Of a stretch of DNA of 46,499 nt, positions 19,569 through 28,034 are shown one piece after another; the stretch's first letter is position 1; every line of letters starts with the position of its first letter. Location of the stretch: NCBI GenBank assembly GCA_945870145.1, contig CAMBQV010000003.1, positions 1 through 46,499 of the forward strand. Direction: 5' to 3'. Both the position numbers and the translations under genes were made by a program. The notes under the pieces were generated by a model. That model had not been told where the DNA came from. It saw only the letters and a program-made list of their open reading frames with translations, and searched no databases. The DNA comes from Akkermansia muciniphila (GTDB taxonomy: Bacteria > Verrucomicrobiota > Kiritimatiellia > RFP12 > UBA1067).

Positions 19569-19759
19569 AAAACGGTGGACAGGCAGAGAGGGCACAGAGA
19601 AATACGTAGCGCGAATGAAGGATAAATACCTTTTATGCTGCCTCATTCAATAGATGATTGCTGCTGACATTCAGCGCGGTGAGTGTGGTCGCAAGTGCAT
19701 TCGCCACGCCGTTAACAAAGGTGACCGCTGTCAAAAGGCTGTATGACAATTTATCCTGG

Positions 19760-20977
19760 TTACAGACCAGCCTCTTTTATCTCTTTGGTTAAGGCTGTCA
19801 TTTCTTTGGAGCCGGGGTTGACCTTGCTCAGAGCGACTTTGAAGGACTCGTTAGCCTCTTTCATTGTCTTTTTTTGGTTCGCCTCGTCTTGAATAGAGGC
19901 GTAGATCTTTGCGATACGTATCGCATTGCGAGCCAAGACCCATTCGCGATTATAGACCAAGCCTGTAGTCGGGTCCATCTCATCCACATGCTTAGCGTTC
20001 TTCCATGCAGTCATAAACTGACGGAAGTTTTCTATTGCCTCAAGGGGCTTATTTTGGGCCAGTGCGCGATGCGCCTTGACCTTGGGGAGGGTGGTCTCGT
20101 GCCACTCGGTGTCCCTGCCAGGAATTCCTTTTTCAAGCATCTCCACCGCCAGGTCAAAATTATCGGTAAGGAAGGCACTGTCCAACATTCGCAGGGTCAC
20201 CGACTCCTGCGCCGTCTTATTCTGGGTCGCGGCCAGAATCTTCGGTCCGAGCACGCAAATCTTCTTTATAATCTCTTTATTTTCTGTCATCTCGTAGAAA
20301 TAACGGTCGAGCAACACCGCGATATGCTCTGCCGGAACCTTGTCGGTGAGTAGTTTTTCAAGGCTGGCGGGCAGAAGTTGGCGATCTTTTTCAACGCAGA
20401 GCCCGACCCAAGTTGTTGTTGCGAGTCGTAGAAGGCGCGGCTTATCGAGAGCACCCTGATAGAGTTGTTGGCTTGTTTTTTCGAGCTGCCCCAAGTGCTG
20501 GTCCCTTTTCAGTGCATCAAATATCTGGCTCAAAAGCGGGTCGGCGGCCTCCTCGGGCAAACGGTTGGCGCAATTCAGGATGGTCTTTTGAAGCTTGGGC
20601 CAATCCTTAGCAGCGCTGTGGCACTTCATTTGGGTTGCAAAGGCTAAAACATGGAGCCCGGACAACTTGTCTGTTAAAATCAGATCGTCGGTGATCTGTT
20701 CAATAACCCCATATTGTCCCTCTCTAATCATCCGTTCAAGGGTCTGTTGGATCACGGGGAGCGCCTTTGCGGAACTAACCGTGGTGTGCGTTTTTTCGAT
20801 CGCTTTTTTCAAAGCTGGGAGGCTTTTGGCTGTCGCGGCTTCAGACAATTCTCGCTCGCAGGTGGCGCGCATCTTTTCGTCGCGGGCCGCTAACTGCTCT
20901 GGACTGGGTGAACACCCTGAGAAGAACGCCATCATCACCATCACACTCACGCCAAGCATCTTTAAACTTCTCTTCAT
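19760..20977 (-). CDS. hypothetical lipoprotein, helical repeat protein
   Basis: Signal plus lipobox FFSGCSPS; Ala/Lys-rich helical sequence. Confidence 0.7.
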   Translation of the reverse strand: MKRSLKMLGVSVMVMMAFFSGCSPSPEQLAARDEKMRATCERELSEAATAKSLPALKKAIEKTHTTVSSAKALPVIQQTLERMIREGQYGVIEQITDDLILTDKLSGLHVLAFATQMKCHSAAKDWPKLQKTILNCANRLPEEAADPLLSQIFDALKRDQHLGQLEKTSQQLYQGALDKPRLLRLATTTWVGLCVEKDRQLLPASLEKLLTDKVPAEHIAVLLDRYFYEMTENKEIIKKICVLGPKILAATQNKTAQESVTLRMLDSAFLTDNFDLAVEMLEKGIPGRDTEWHETTLPKVKAHRALAQNKPLEAIENFRQFMTAWKNAKHVDEMDPTTGLVYNREWVLARNAIRIAKIYASIQDEANQKKTMKEANESFKVALSKVNPGSKEMTALTKEIKEAGL

Positions 20978-21114
20978 AATAGCTCCTCACTTTTTTTAAA
21001 GTCTGATATAGTATATTAAATGGAGGCGCAAATCTCAACAAAACATCTCTTTTTTCTTTTGGAACGGTTGACGCTTAAGTGATTCCGTGTTAAACTGTTG
21101 ACACTTTTACGATT

Positions 21115-21945
21115 ATGCACTTTGAAACTGAGATACCTTCTGAGCTGTTAGCGTTCACACTGCCCTTGCAAAGTGAGGTCAGTTCTATTTTGCATTTTCT
21201 CAATAAAAGAAAGGGGACGATTCGAGCAGGACTCGATGTCGGCTTCAATCATCCTGGGGTCAGCCGCACGTTACGTGAGCTCGGGGGCTACTGGATGACT
21301 GTGGAGATGAACGAGGGGCGCCGAGAGAGCGTTGCGCATTGCCTTGAAACCGATACCGTTCTTTCTGCGGGACGTCACGGCGAGCTCCCCTTTGAAGATA
21401 AGCAATTCGATGTCGTCGTGGTCTCCTCCTCTGTTTTGACCGCAAACCCCAAGGAGGCAGCTCAAATGCTTCGCGAGTGCCATCGCGTCATCAAGGCAGG
21501 GGGCCATATCATCTTGACCGTCATGCGGAAGAGCACAACGGCATTGGGACCAACCTTAGAGAGCCACGCAACAGGGGTCGCCTCGCCTTTATCAGGTTAT
21601 AGTGAAGCCGCCGTCTTCCAACTCATGCGCGATGGCTTTGATGTCTTGGGCTTCAGGGACTCCTGCCGTTTCTTTGTTCAATGGATCGCCTCCTGGGAGA
21701 GTCACCAGCGGCTTTCTGGTGTTCTTCCTGGCGCAGGCACCCGTTTCTTATATGCGATTGCCCATCTCTTGGATACGCTCTTCCTCTTCTTTACCAAAGG
21801 ATACCAACTGACCGTCTTTGGCCACCGAAAAGGATGGCGAGAGAAACGGGCCAATGTGCTCTCGGAGGTGACGCCGGTTTCGGATGCCATTCTCCTTGAT
21901 CCCCGTCGCGGCACAAAAAGTGTCTCCTCGATCCGCTTCAAATAG
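21115..21945 (+). CDS. class I SAM-dependent methyltransferase
   Basis: AGLDVGFNHPGVSRTLRE, LPFEDKQFDVVVVSSSVL, LRECHRVIKAGGHIILTV. Confidence 0.8.
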   Translation: MHFETEIPSELLAFTLPLQSEVSSILHFLNKRKGTIRAGLDVGFNHPGVSRTLRELGGYWMTVEMNEGRRESVAHCLETDTVLSAGRHGELPFEDKQFDVVVVSSSVLTANPKEAAQMLRECHRVIKAGGHIILTVMRKSTTALGPTLESHATGVASPLSGYSEAAVFQLMRDGFDVLGFRDSCRFFVQWIASWESHQRLSGVLPGAGTRFLYAIAHLLDTLFLFFTKGYQLTVFGHRKGWREKRANVLSEVTPVSDAILLDPRRGTKSVSSIRFK

Positions 21946-22000
21946 AAGCGCAGATGGCGTTCTTAACCCTCTCTTTACACACGACACCAAAGGATTCCTT

Positions 22001-24730
22001 ATGAAAAACAACCTCTTTTTTCTCCTCTCTCTTCTCCCTATGATTGCCCTGGCTGCACCAGAGGTGACGCCTCCTCCCATCCCTTATACGAGATATACGC
22101 TCGACAATGGCCTGACCCTCATTGTCCACGAGGATCATAAGGCTCCGATTGTTGCTGTCAACGTCTGGTATCACGTTGGCTCCAAAAATGAAAAACCCGG
22201 GCGCACGGGTTTGGCTCATCTCTTCGAACATCTGATGTTCAACGGAAGTGAACACTTCAAGGATGATTGGTTCCGTTCCATCGAGAAGGTCGGTGCCACT
22301 GACATGAACGGCACGACAAGCAATGACCGCACCAATTACTTTCAGAATGTGCCCAAGGATGCCCTCGATTATCTGTTGTGGCTGGAGTCGGACCGTATGG
22401 GCCATTTTCTTAATGCCCTAACCCAGGAGAAGCTGGACGAACAGCGTGGCGTCGTCCAGAACGAAAAACGTCAGGGGGACAATCAGCCCTATCGCCTCGC
22501 ATGGAAGCTGATCACGGAAAACTGCTGGCCCAAAGGCCATCCCTACTCCTGGGAGGTCATCGGCTCCATGGAGGACCTGACGTCGCTCTCCCTGGAGGAT
22601 GCAAAGAGCTGGTTCAAGACCTATTACGGTGCTGCGAATGCCACCCTCGTCATCGCGGGGGATGTCAAGCCCGAGGAGGTCCTGCAGAAGGTCAAGCGCA
22701 CTTTTGGTAGCGTTCTTGCAGGTCCGCCCTTGTCCCGCCAATCCTCTTGGATCGCCAAGCGCTCCGGGACCCATCGTCAGCGCGCCCATGACCGCGTCCC
22801 TGCCTCGCGTGTCTACAAAGTCTGGAACATCCCAGGCTATGGCAATCAGACGGCCACCCACTTAGAAATGATTGCCTCCATCCTTGGCGACGGCCAAAAT
22901 GCACGCTTGTACCAGCGTCTTGTTTGCCAGGATAAAATTGCGACATCGGTCTCGGTCGCTGCGGACCTCAACGAGATCGCAGGAAACTTCTTTATCATGG
23001 CAACTGCGCGCGAGGAACAGCACATCCCCCAGATCAATGCATCAATTGACGAAGAGCTTTCGCGCTTCATCAGCGGCGGACCGACACGCGCCGAGATGGC
23101 GCGCATTAAGTCCAAGGAAGAGTCTGACTTTATCCGTAGTTTAGAGCGCATCGGAGGCCATGGGGGCAAATCTGACCTGCTAGCGATGAACAGCGTCTTT
23201 CTCAATGACCCGGGCTATTATCTAGTCCGCCAGCAGGATGTGCAACAGGCGCGTTACTCCCAGATCCGGGAGGCGGCTAAGATGTGGCTCTCAGATGGTG
23301 AATACCAGCTGGTCATCGAACCTTATCCCACATTCCATGGCGATACAAATGTCGTTGATCGTTCCATGCTTGAAGCCCCCCTGCTTCAGCCTCAGTCCCT
23401 CTTTCCGCCGATCTCACGTGCGAAGCTCCGGAACGGGCTAAACGTGATTCTTGCCCCGCGCGCCGGGGTTCCGATGATTAAAATGTCACTCGTCACAGCC
23501 AGGGGATTCACCTCTGATCCGTTCGGCGCCTCGGGCCGTACGCACCTGACGATGAACCTCCTGAGCGAGAGTACACGTCATCACACAGCAGAGAAGCTGG
23601 CGACGCGTCTTGCACTTCTCGGAGCGTCGATCACCTCTTCCGCCTCCCTAGAGTCGAGCTCTGTCACCCTCAGCGCGTTAAAGAAGAATCTGGATGAATC
23701 ACTCTCCTATTATCACGCGGTCATTGCCGAGCCCGGCTTTGCCGAGGAAGACTTTTTGAGGCTGCAGGTTCAACAGATTGCGGATGTCCGCCGCGAGACG
23801 CGCGAACCCCTTTCCGCGGCGATGCGTCTGCTTCCCTCTCTTTTATATGGACCCACCTCTCCGTATGGTCGTCCCATGTCCGGGAAAGGTTTTGAGCAGG
23901 AGGTCTCCGCACTCAAACGCGCAGATTGCATGACGTGTTATCAACAGTTCTTCTCGCCCTCCACGGCAACGCTCCTGATCACAGGTGACTTCAACCGCGA
24001 AGAACTTCTGCAGAAGCTGGAGCGCACGCTGGGCCGCTGGAAAGTCACGCCACCCACCGCTGTCGCACCTCAACAATCCCCCCCGACAACACGCACGCTC
24101 TTCCAGCCCTCGGTAACCATCATTGATAAGCCAGGAGCTGTTCAGAGTGTAATTGTCGCTGCAAACCTTGCACCCGCGCGCGATACAGGAACACATCTCG
24201 CAAGCGAGCTGATGAATCAAGTCCTGGGTGGCTCGTTCACCTCCCGCCTCAACATGAATTTGCGCGAGTCAAAACACTGGACCTATGGCGCGCGCACTGA
24301 GCTCGTCTCCTCCCGCGCTGTCCGCCCCTTCATGGCCTACACACAGGTCCAGGCCGATAAGACCGCAGAGACCATGCAGGAGATCGCGAAAGAGATCACC
24401 AACATCTACCACGAACAACCAATTTCCGACAGCGAGTTCAAGCAGGTCCGCAATACGCAAGCGCTCCGCCTCTCCGGCAAATGGGAGACGCTCGATCAGG
24501 TGATGTCTTCGATGACCGAACTTGTGCTTTACCAATTGCCAGAAGACTATTTCCAGACCGCGGCCCAGCGTGTCAACAAAGTTTCTTGTGCAGAGACCCG
24601 TCAAGCCGCCATCCAAATTCTAAGACCCAAAAATCTCACGTGGATCATCGTCGGAGACCGCGCAAAAATTGAGGCAGAGGTCCAAAAGACGGGGCTGGGT
24701 GAAATTCGCCTCCAAGAGGCCTGTCAATAA
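22001..24730 (+). CDS. M16 family zinc metallopeptidase, secreted
   Basis: Signal peptide from ATG 22001; HLFEHLMFNGSEH (HxxEH) motif; two M16-type halves. Confidence 0.93.
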   Translation: MKNNLFFLLSLLPMIALAAPEVTPPPIPYTRYTLDNGLTLIVHEDHKAPIVAVNVWYHVGSKNEKPGRTGLAHLFEHLMFNGSEHFKDDWFRSIEKVGATDMNGTTSNDRTNYFQNVPKDALDYLLWLESDRMGHFLNALTQEKLDEQRGVVQNEKRQGDNQPYRLAWKLITENCWPKGHPYSWEVIGSMEDLTSLSLEDAKSWFKTYYGAANATLVIAGDVKPEEVLQKVKRTFGSVLAGPPLSRQSSWIAKRSGTHRQRAHDRVPASRVYKVWNIPGYGNQTATHLEMIASILGDGQNARLYQRLVCQDKIATSVSVAADLNEIAGNFFIMATAREEQHIPQINASIDEELSRFISGGPTRAEMARIKSKEESDFIRSLERIGGHGGKSDLLAMNSVFLNDPGYYLVRQQDVQQARYSQIREAAKMWLSDGEYQLVIEPYPTFHGDTNVVDRSMLEAPLLQPQSLFPPISRAKLRNGLNVILAPRAGVPMIKMSLVTARGFTSDPFGASGRTHLTMNLLSESTRHHTAEKLATRLALLGASITSSASLESSSVTLSALKKNLDESLSYYHAVIAEPGFAEEDFLRLQVQQIADVRRETREPLSAAMRLLPSLLYGPTSPYGRPMSGKGFEQEVSALKRADCMTCYQQFFSPSTATLLITGDFNREELLQKLERTLGRWKVTPPTAVAPQQSPPTTRTLFQPSVTIIDKPGAVQSVIVAANLAPARDTGTHLASELMNQVLGGSFTSRLNMNLRESKHWTYGARTELVSSRAVRPFMAYTQVQADKTAETMQEIAKEITNIYHEQPISDSEFKQVRNTQALRLSGKWETLDQVMSSMTELVLYQLPEDYFQTAAQRVNKVSCAETRQAAIQILRPKNLTWIIVGDRAKIEAEVQKTGLGEIRLQEACQ

Positions 24731-24752
24731 CTGACAACGGTTGTCAGGAAAG

Positions 24753-24780
24753 GGCTCCCTTTTGGGAGCCTATTTTATTT
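24753..24780 (+). terminator. rho-independent terminator after M16 peptidase
   Basis: GGCTCCC-TTTT-GGGAGCC followed by TATTTTATTT; preceded by a second hairpin CTGACAA-CGG-TTGTCAG (24731..24747). Confidence 0.85.
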
Positions 24781-24824
24781 GTTAACCCTTACGCGCTTAA
24801 CGAGTTAAAGTTTTTAACAGTGCC

Positions 24825-24833
24825 TGTTGATAA
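24825..24833 (-). promoter_or_regulatory. DnaA-box-like sequence upstream of dnaA
   Basis: TGTTGATAA = reverse complement of TTATCAACA. Confidence 0.5.
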
Positions 24834-24962
24834 CCTGTTGATGGAATGATTATTCTTTTCGGTTGTTTCAACTGTGAATATATGGTTTAACTATATCATT
24901 CTTTTTAAGAGATTTTCTCGAGATCAAAAATCACTTCTTGCACTTTTTTGTGGACTAGTAAA

Positions 24963-26339
24963 ATGAATAATGAACAGGCATTGTGGCAGCAGGCTATGGA
25001 GCATTTGAAGAGTGTCATTAAGAGTAAAGATCTTTTTGAACGCTGGATCGAAATCATCAAGCCACAGAAGATCAAGGACAATTGTTTTGTCCTGACCGTG
25101 GACAATGATTTTTATCAAGATTGGCTCGAAAAAAATTACAAGAGCCTTATTCTCTCGGCCCTGCAAGCAGCAGGTGCGCCCCAGGAAATGAAGCTCCGTT
25201 TTGATGTCTTACGACCGACCGAAGGCTCTACAGACCAGGAGCCTCTCGACGTCCCTGTGGTGGCGACAAAAAAGCCGCGACTAAAGAGCAACATGCTGGC
25301 AAGCCCCCTGAATCCAATCTTTACTTTTGAGAACTTTGTTACCGGCCCAGCCAATAACTTTGCCCATGCTGCTGCGCTCGGTGCCTCACAAGCCCCTGGC
25401 CGGGCTTACAACCCACTCCTGATCCATGGACAGACTGGAATCGGAAAAACCCATCTGATGCAGGCGGTAGGCCATAGCATTATTCAGAAGCCAGGCATGT
25501 CGGTCTGTTATGTCTCCTCAGAAACCTTCTTGAATGAATATATTGATGCCTTGCAGAAACGGACGATCGTCGACTTTCGAAACCGGTATCGGCGAGCCGA
25601 TGTCCTGCTCGTGGATGATATTCAGTTTCTCGGAGGCAAAGATAGTATCCAAGAGGAGTTTTTCCATACGTTTAATGCTCTCTTTGATGCCCATAAGCAG
25701 ATCATTATGACCAGTGATGTGGCGCCTCAAAAACTAAAAGGCCTTGAGCCTCGCTTAGTTTCTCGCTTTGAATGGGGCATGGTCACCGAGATTGAATCGC
25801 CAGACTTTGAAACCCGTTTAGCGATTCTGCGGTATAAACTGTCCCTGACCAGCGTTAAGTTGCCTGCAGATGTGTTGACCTTTCTGGCAGAGAACATCAA
25901 ATCCAATGTGCGCAGTTTGGAGGGTGCTCTCAAACGAACCATCGCCTTTGCGGATCTTAATAGATCTATGACATTGACTACAGAGATATTGCGCTCCTTG
26001 CTCAAGGATCAGCTCAATAATGAGCGACAAAAGGATATCACTCCTGATGAAATCCAGCGTATTGTCGTTGATTATTTTGATTTGCGTATGGCAGATATGT
26101 CGAGTAAGAAGCGAACGCGTATGTTAGCTGCGCCTCGACAGATCGCTATGTTCCTCTGTCGTAAACTTACCATGCTTTCCTTGCCGGAGATTGCACAATC
26201 CTTTGGTAAAACCCATGCAACCGTTGTTCATGCCTGTAAAACTATTCAGGATCGTTTGCAGCTTGAAAGTGACCTCCGTGACTCTGTCAAACAGCTTGTT
26301 CACCTGTTAGGAAGGGATGCTTCATGTATCAATCTCTAA
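24963..26339 (+). CDS. dnaA: chromosomal replication initiator protein DnaA
   Basis: NPLLIHGQTGIGKTHLMQAVGH, VLLVDDIQFLGGKDSIQEEFFHTFN, KTHATVVHACKTI; start at ATG 24963. Confidence 0.98.
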   Translation: MNNEQALWQQAMEHLKSVIKSKDLFERWIEIIKPQKIKDNCFVLTVDNDFYQDWLEKNYKSLILSALQAAGAPQEMKLRFDVLRPTEGSTDQEPLDVPVVATKKPRLKSNMLASPLNPIFTFENFVTGPANNFAHAAALGASQAPGRAYNPLLIHGQTGIGKTHLMQAVGHSIIQKPGMSVCYVSSETFLNEYIDALQKRTIVDFRNRYRRADVLLVDDIQFLGGKDSIQEEFFHTFNALFDAHKQIIMTSDVAPQKLKGLEPRLVSRFEWGMVTEIESPDFETRLAILRYKLSLTSVKLPADVLTFLAENIKSNVRSLEGALKRTIAFADLNRSMTLTTEILRSLLKDQLNNERQKDITPDEIQRIVVDYFDLRMADMSSKKRTRMLAAPRQIAMFLCRKLTMLSLPEIAQSFGKTHATVVHACKTIQDRLQLESDLRDSVKQLVHLLGRDASCINL

Positions 26340-26641
26340 CTTTATTCTTATTCCTTTCTTGTCGATAGGTTGTTCAAATCCTGTAAGCTTATTTTCAATA
26401 ACATCTTATTTATCAACACCCTTTTTAAAGCGATTAGCATTAACCAACTGGAATCATCACCTTATGAACATCTTTACCCCTGCTGTTAAAAGATCACAAC
26501 TCATTGATAATGAGCCTTTTAATAAGTTATCATCACTTTTTACACCCTCTAATATTACTACTATTGATACTTTACATTAATACATAATATCAGCTATAAT
26601 TCCGCTTTTAATTGTGAGATTGTTTTTAAGGAGCATGGACA
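26340..26641. other. candidate oriC (dnaA-dnaN intergenic)
   Basis: AT-rich; perfect TTATCAACA at 26410..26418, near-match TTATCATCA at 26527..26535, CACCCTC block and TAG/TAA triplets (minus strand) at 26549..26564. Confidence 0.55.
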
Positions 26642-27736
26642 ATGAAATTCACTGTGTTACGATCCAAATTTCTTGAAGGTCTGATGACCGTTCAAAATGT
26701 CGTCTCTTCAAAAGGTTCACTTCAGATTTTGTCGAATGCACTTATTCATGTCGAAAACAATCAGATGATGATCACGACGACTGACTTGGATATTTCCATG
26801 CGGTGTATCATTCCCTGTGAAGTTGAAAAGGCAGGAACCACAACATTGCCTATTCGTCGTCTGGTCAGCATCATGAAAGAGTTAAATGACGGACCCGTGA
26901 CGGTTCAAGTTGATGAAGATGATGCAGCAAAATTTCAGAGTGGGTCTTCATTCTTCCGCATCATCGGTCTTCCAGTTCGCGATTTTCCACCGATTCCTGC
27001 AACCGAGGGTAAATTCTGTTATCGCATTGATCAAGGCGTGTTGAAGGAGATGTTGCGTAAGACCAGCTATGCGGCCTCCTTGGATGAAACACGTCGTGTA
27101 TTGAATGGCGTGTTGATGGCTTTCAAGAATAATAAATTGACCATGGTGGCGACAGATGGACGTCGTTTGGCGCTGGTGGATCATGAAGTGGAGTTTCCTG
27201 AGCAGGCTGAAACGGAAATGATTCTTCCGACGAAAGCCGTCAATGAATTGATGCGCGTCCTCTTGAATGAAGGCGAAGTAAAAATTTATGCTCAGAAGAA
27301 TCAGGTTGTCTTTGAAATCGGTAGCACGGTGATGAGTAGCAAGTTAGTGGATGGCGTCTATCCTAACTATCGTCAAGTTATTCCAGCTGGTTGCGATGAA
27401 CGGGTGACCCTCGAACGCGAAGAGCTCTGGAAGGCTGTACGCCGCGTCTCGGTGATGGCAACGGATAAGTCAAATGCGGTACGTTTGACCTTCTCCGCCA
27501 ATCAGCTGACGATCACAATCAGCAGCCAGGAAGTCGGCGAAGGCCGCGAAACCATTCCTGTGAAATATGTTGGTAAAGAAATCTCGATTGTGTTTAATCC
27601 GGAATATGTGATGGACCCCCTCAAGAATATGGATGATGATGAGGTCTATTTTGAACTCAGTGACGGACACAGTCCCGCGCTGCTCAAGTGTAGCGTTCCT
27701 TTCCTGTACGTCCTGATGCCGTTGCGGTTAAATTAA
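26642..27736 (+). CDS. dnaN: DNA polymerase III beta sliding clamp
   Basis: MKFTVLRSKFLEGL, LDETRRVLNGVLM, VATDGRRLALVDHEV, C-terminal YVLMPLRLN. Confidence 0.98.
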   Translation: MKFTVLRSKFLEGLMTVQNVVSSKGSLQILSNALIHVENNQMMITTTDLDISMRCIIPCEVEKAGTTTLPIRRLVSIMKELNDGPVTVQVDEDDAAKFQSGSSFFRIIGLPVRDFPPIPATEGKFCYRIDQGVLKEMLRKTSYAASLDETRRVLNGVLMAFKNNKLTMVATDGRRLALVDHEVEFPEQAETEMILPTKAVNELMRVLLNEGEVKIYAQKNQVVFEIGSTVMSSKLVDGVYPNYRQVIPAGCDERVTLEREELWKAVRRVSVMATDKSNAVRLTFSANQLTITISSQEVGEGRETIPVKYVGKEISIVFNPEYVMDPLKNMDDDEVYFELSDGHSPALLKCSVPFLYVLMPLRLN

Positions 27737-27828
27737 AGTCAGCCGGTTCGGTGACGGGTCGTAAAAAAGAATAAAACAGTATTGATTTTGCGTCCCCGTT
27801 TTGAGATTATGACTCGCTTTTCAATTTT

Positions 27829-27902
27829 TGCCTCATAGTGTAACGGCAGCACAACAGATTCTGACTCTGTTTGTTTAGGTTCGAATCCTAATGAGGCAAC
27901 CA
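27829..27902 (+). tRNA. tRNA-Gln (anticodon CTG)
   Basis: Acceptor TGCCTCA/TGAGGCA, anticodon arm ACAGA-TTCTGAC-TCTGT, T-arm TTAGGTTCGAATCCTAA, encoded CCA. Confidence 0.93.
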
Positions 27903-27931
27903 TTTTTAGAGGTACGACCACCTCTCCGACT

Positions 27932-28019
27932 GTCCAATAACCAACAACCGATGCGCAGGGTCTGAGGAGAAGGAACCTTAGACAGGACGGAATTCGAGTT
28001 GGCTATTGGTCTTTTTTTG
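27932..28019 (+). ncRNA. candidate structured RNA or attenuator-like hairpin before tex
   Basis: Arms GTCCAATAACCAAC / GTTGGCTATTGGTC (12/14 complementary), inner stem GTCTGAGG/CCTTAGAC, ends in a 7-T tract. Confidence 0.4.
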
Positions 28020-28034
28020 TAAGGATTTTACGAG

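Noticed and set aside
26317-26580. 87-aa ORF between dnaA and dnaN
   Set aside because: Overlaps the dnaA end and lies in the AT-rich DnaA-box region; better explained as oriC DNA.
27932-28019. SRP (4.5S) RNA
   Set aside because: Size and hairpin shape fit loosely, but the conserved apical GUCAGG..CCGGAAGGAAGCAGCC motif is absent.
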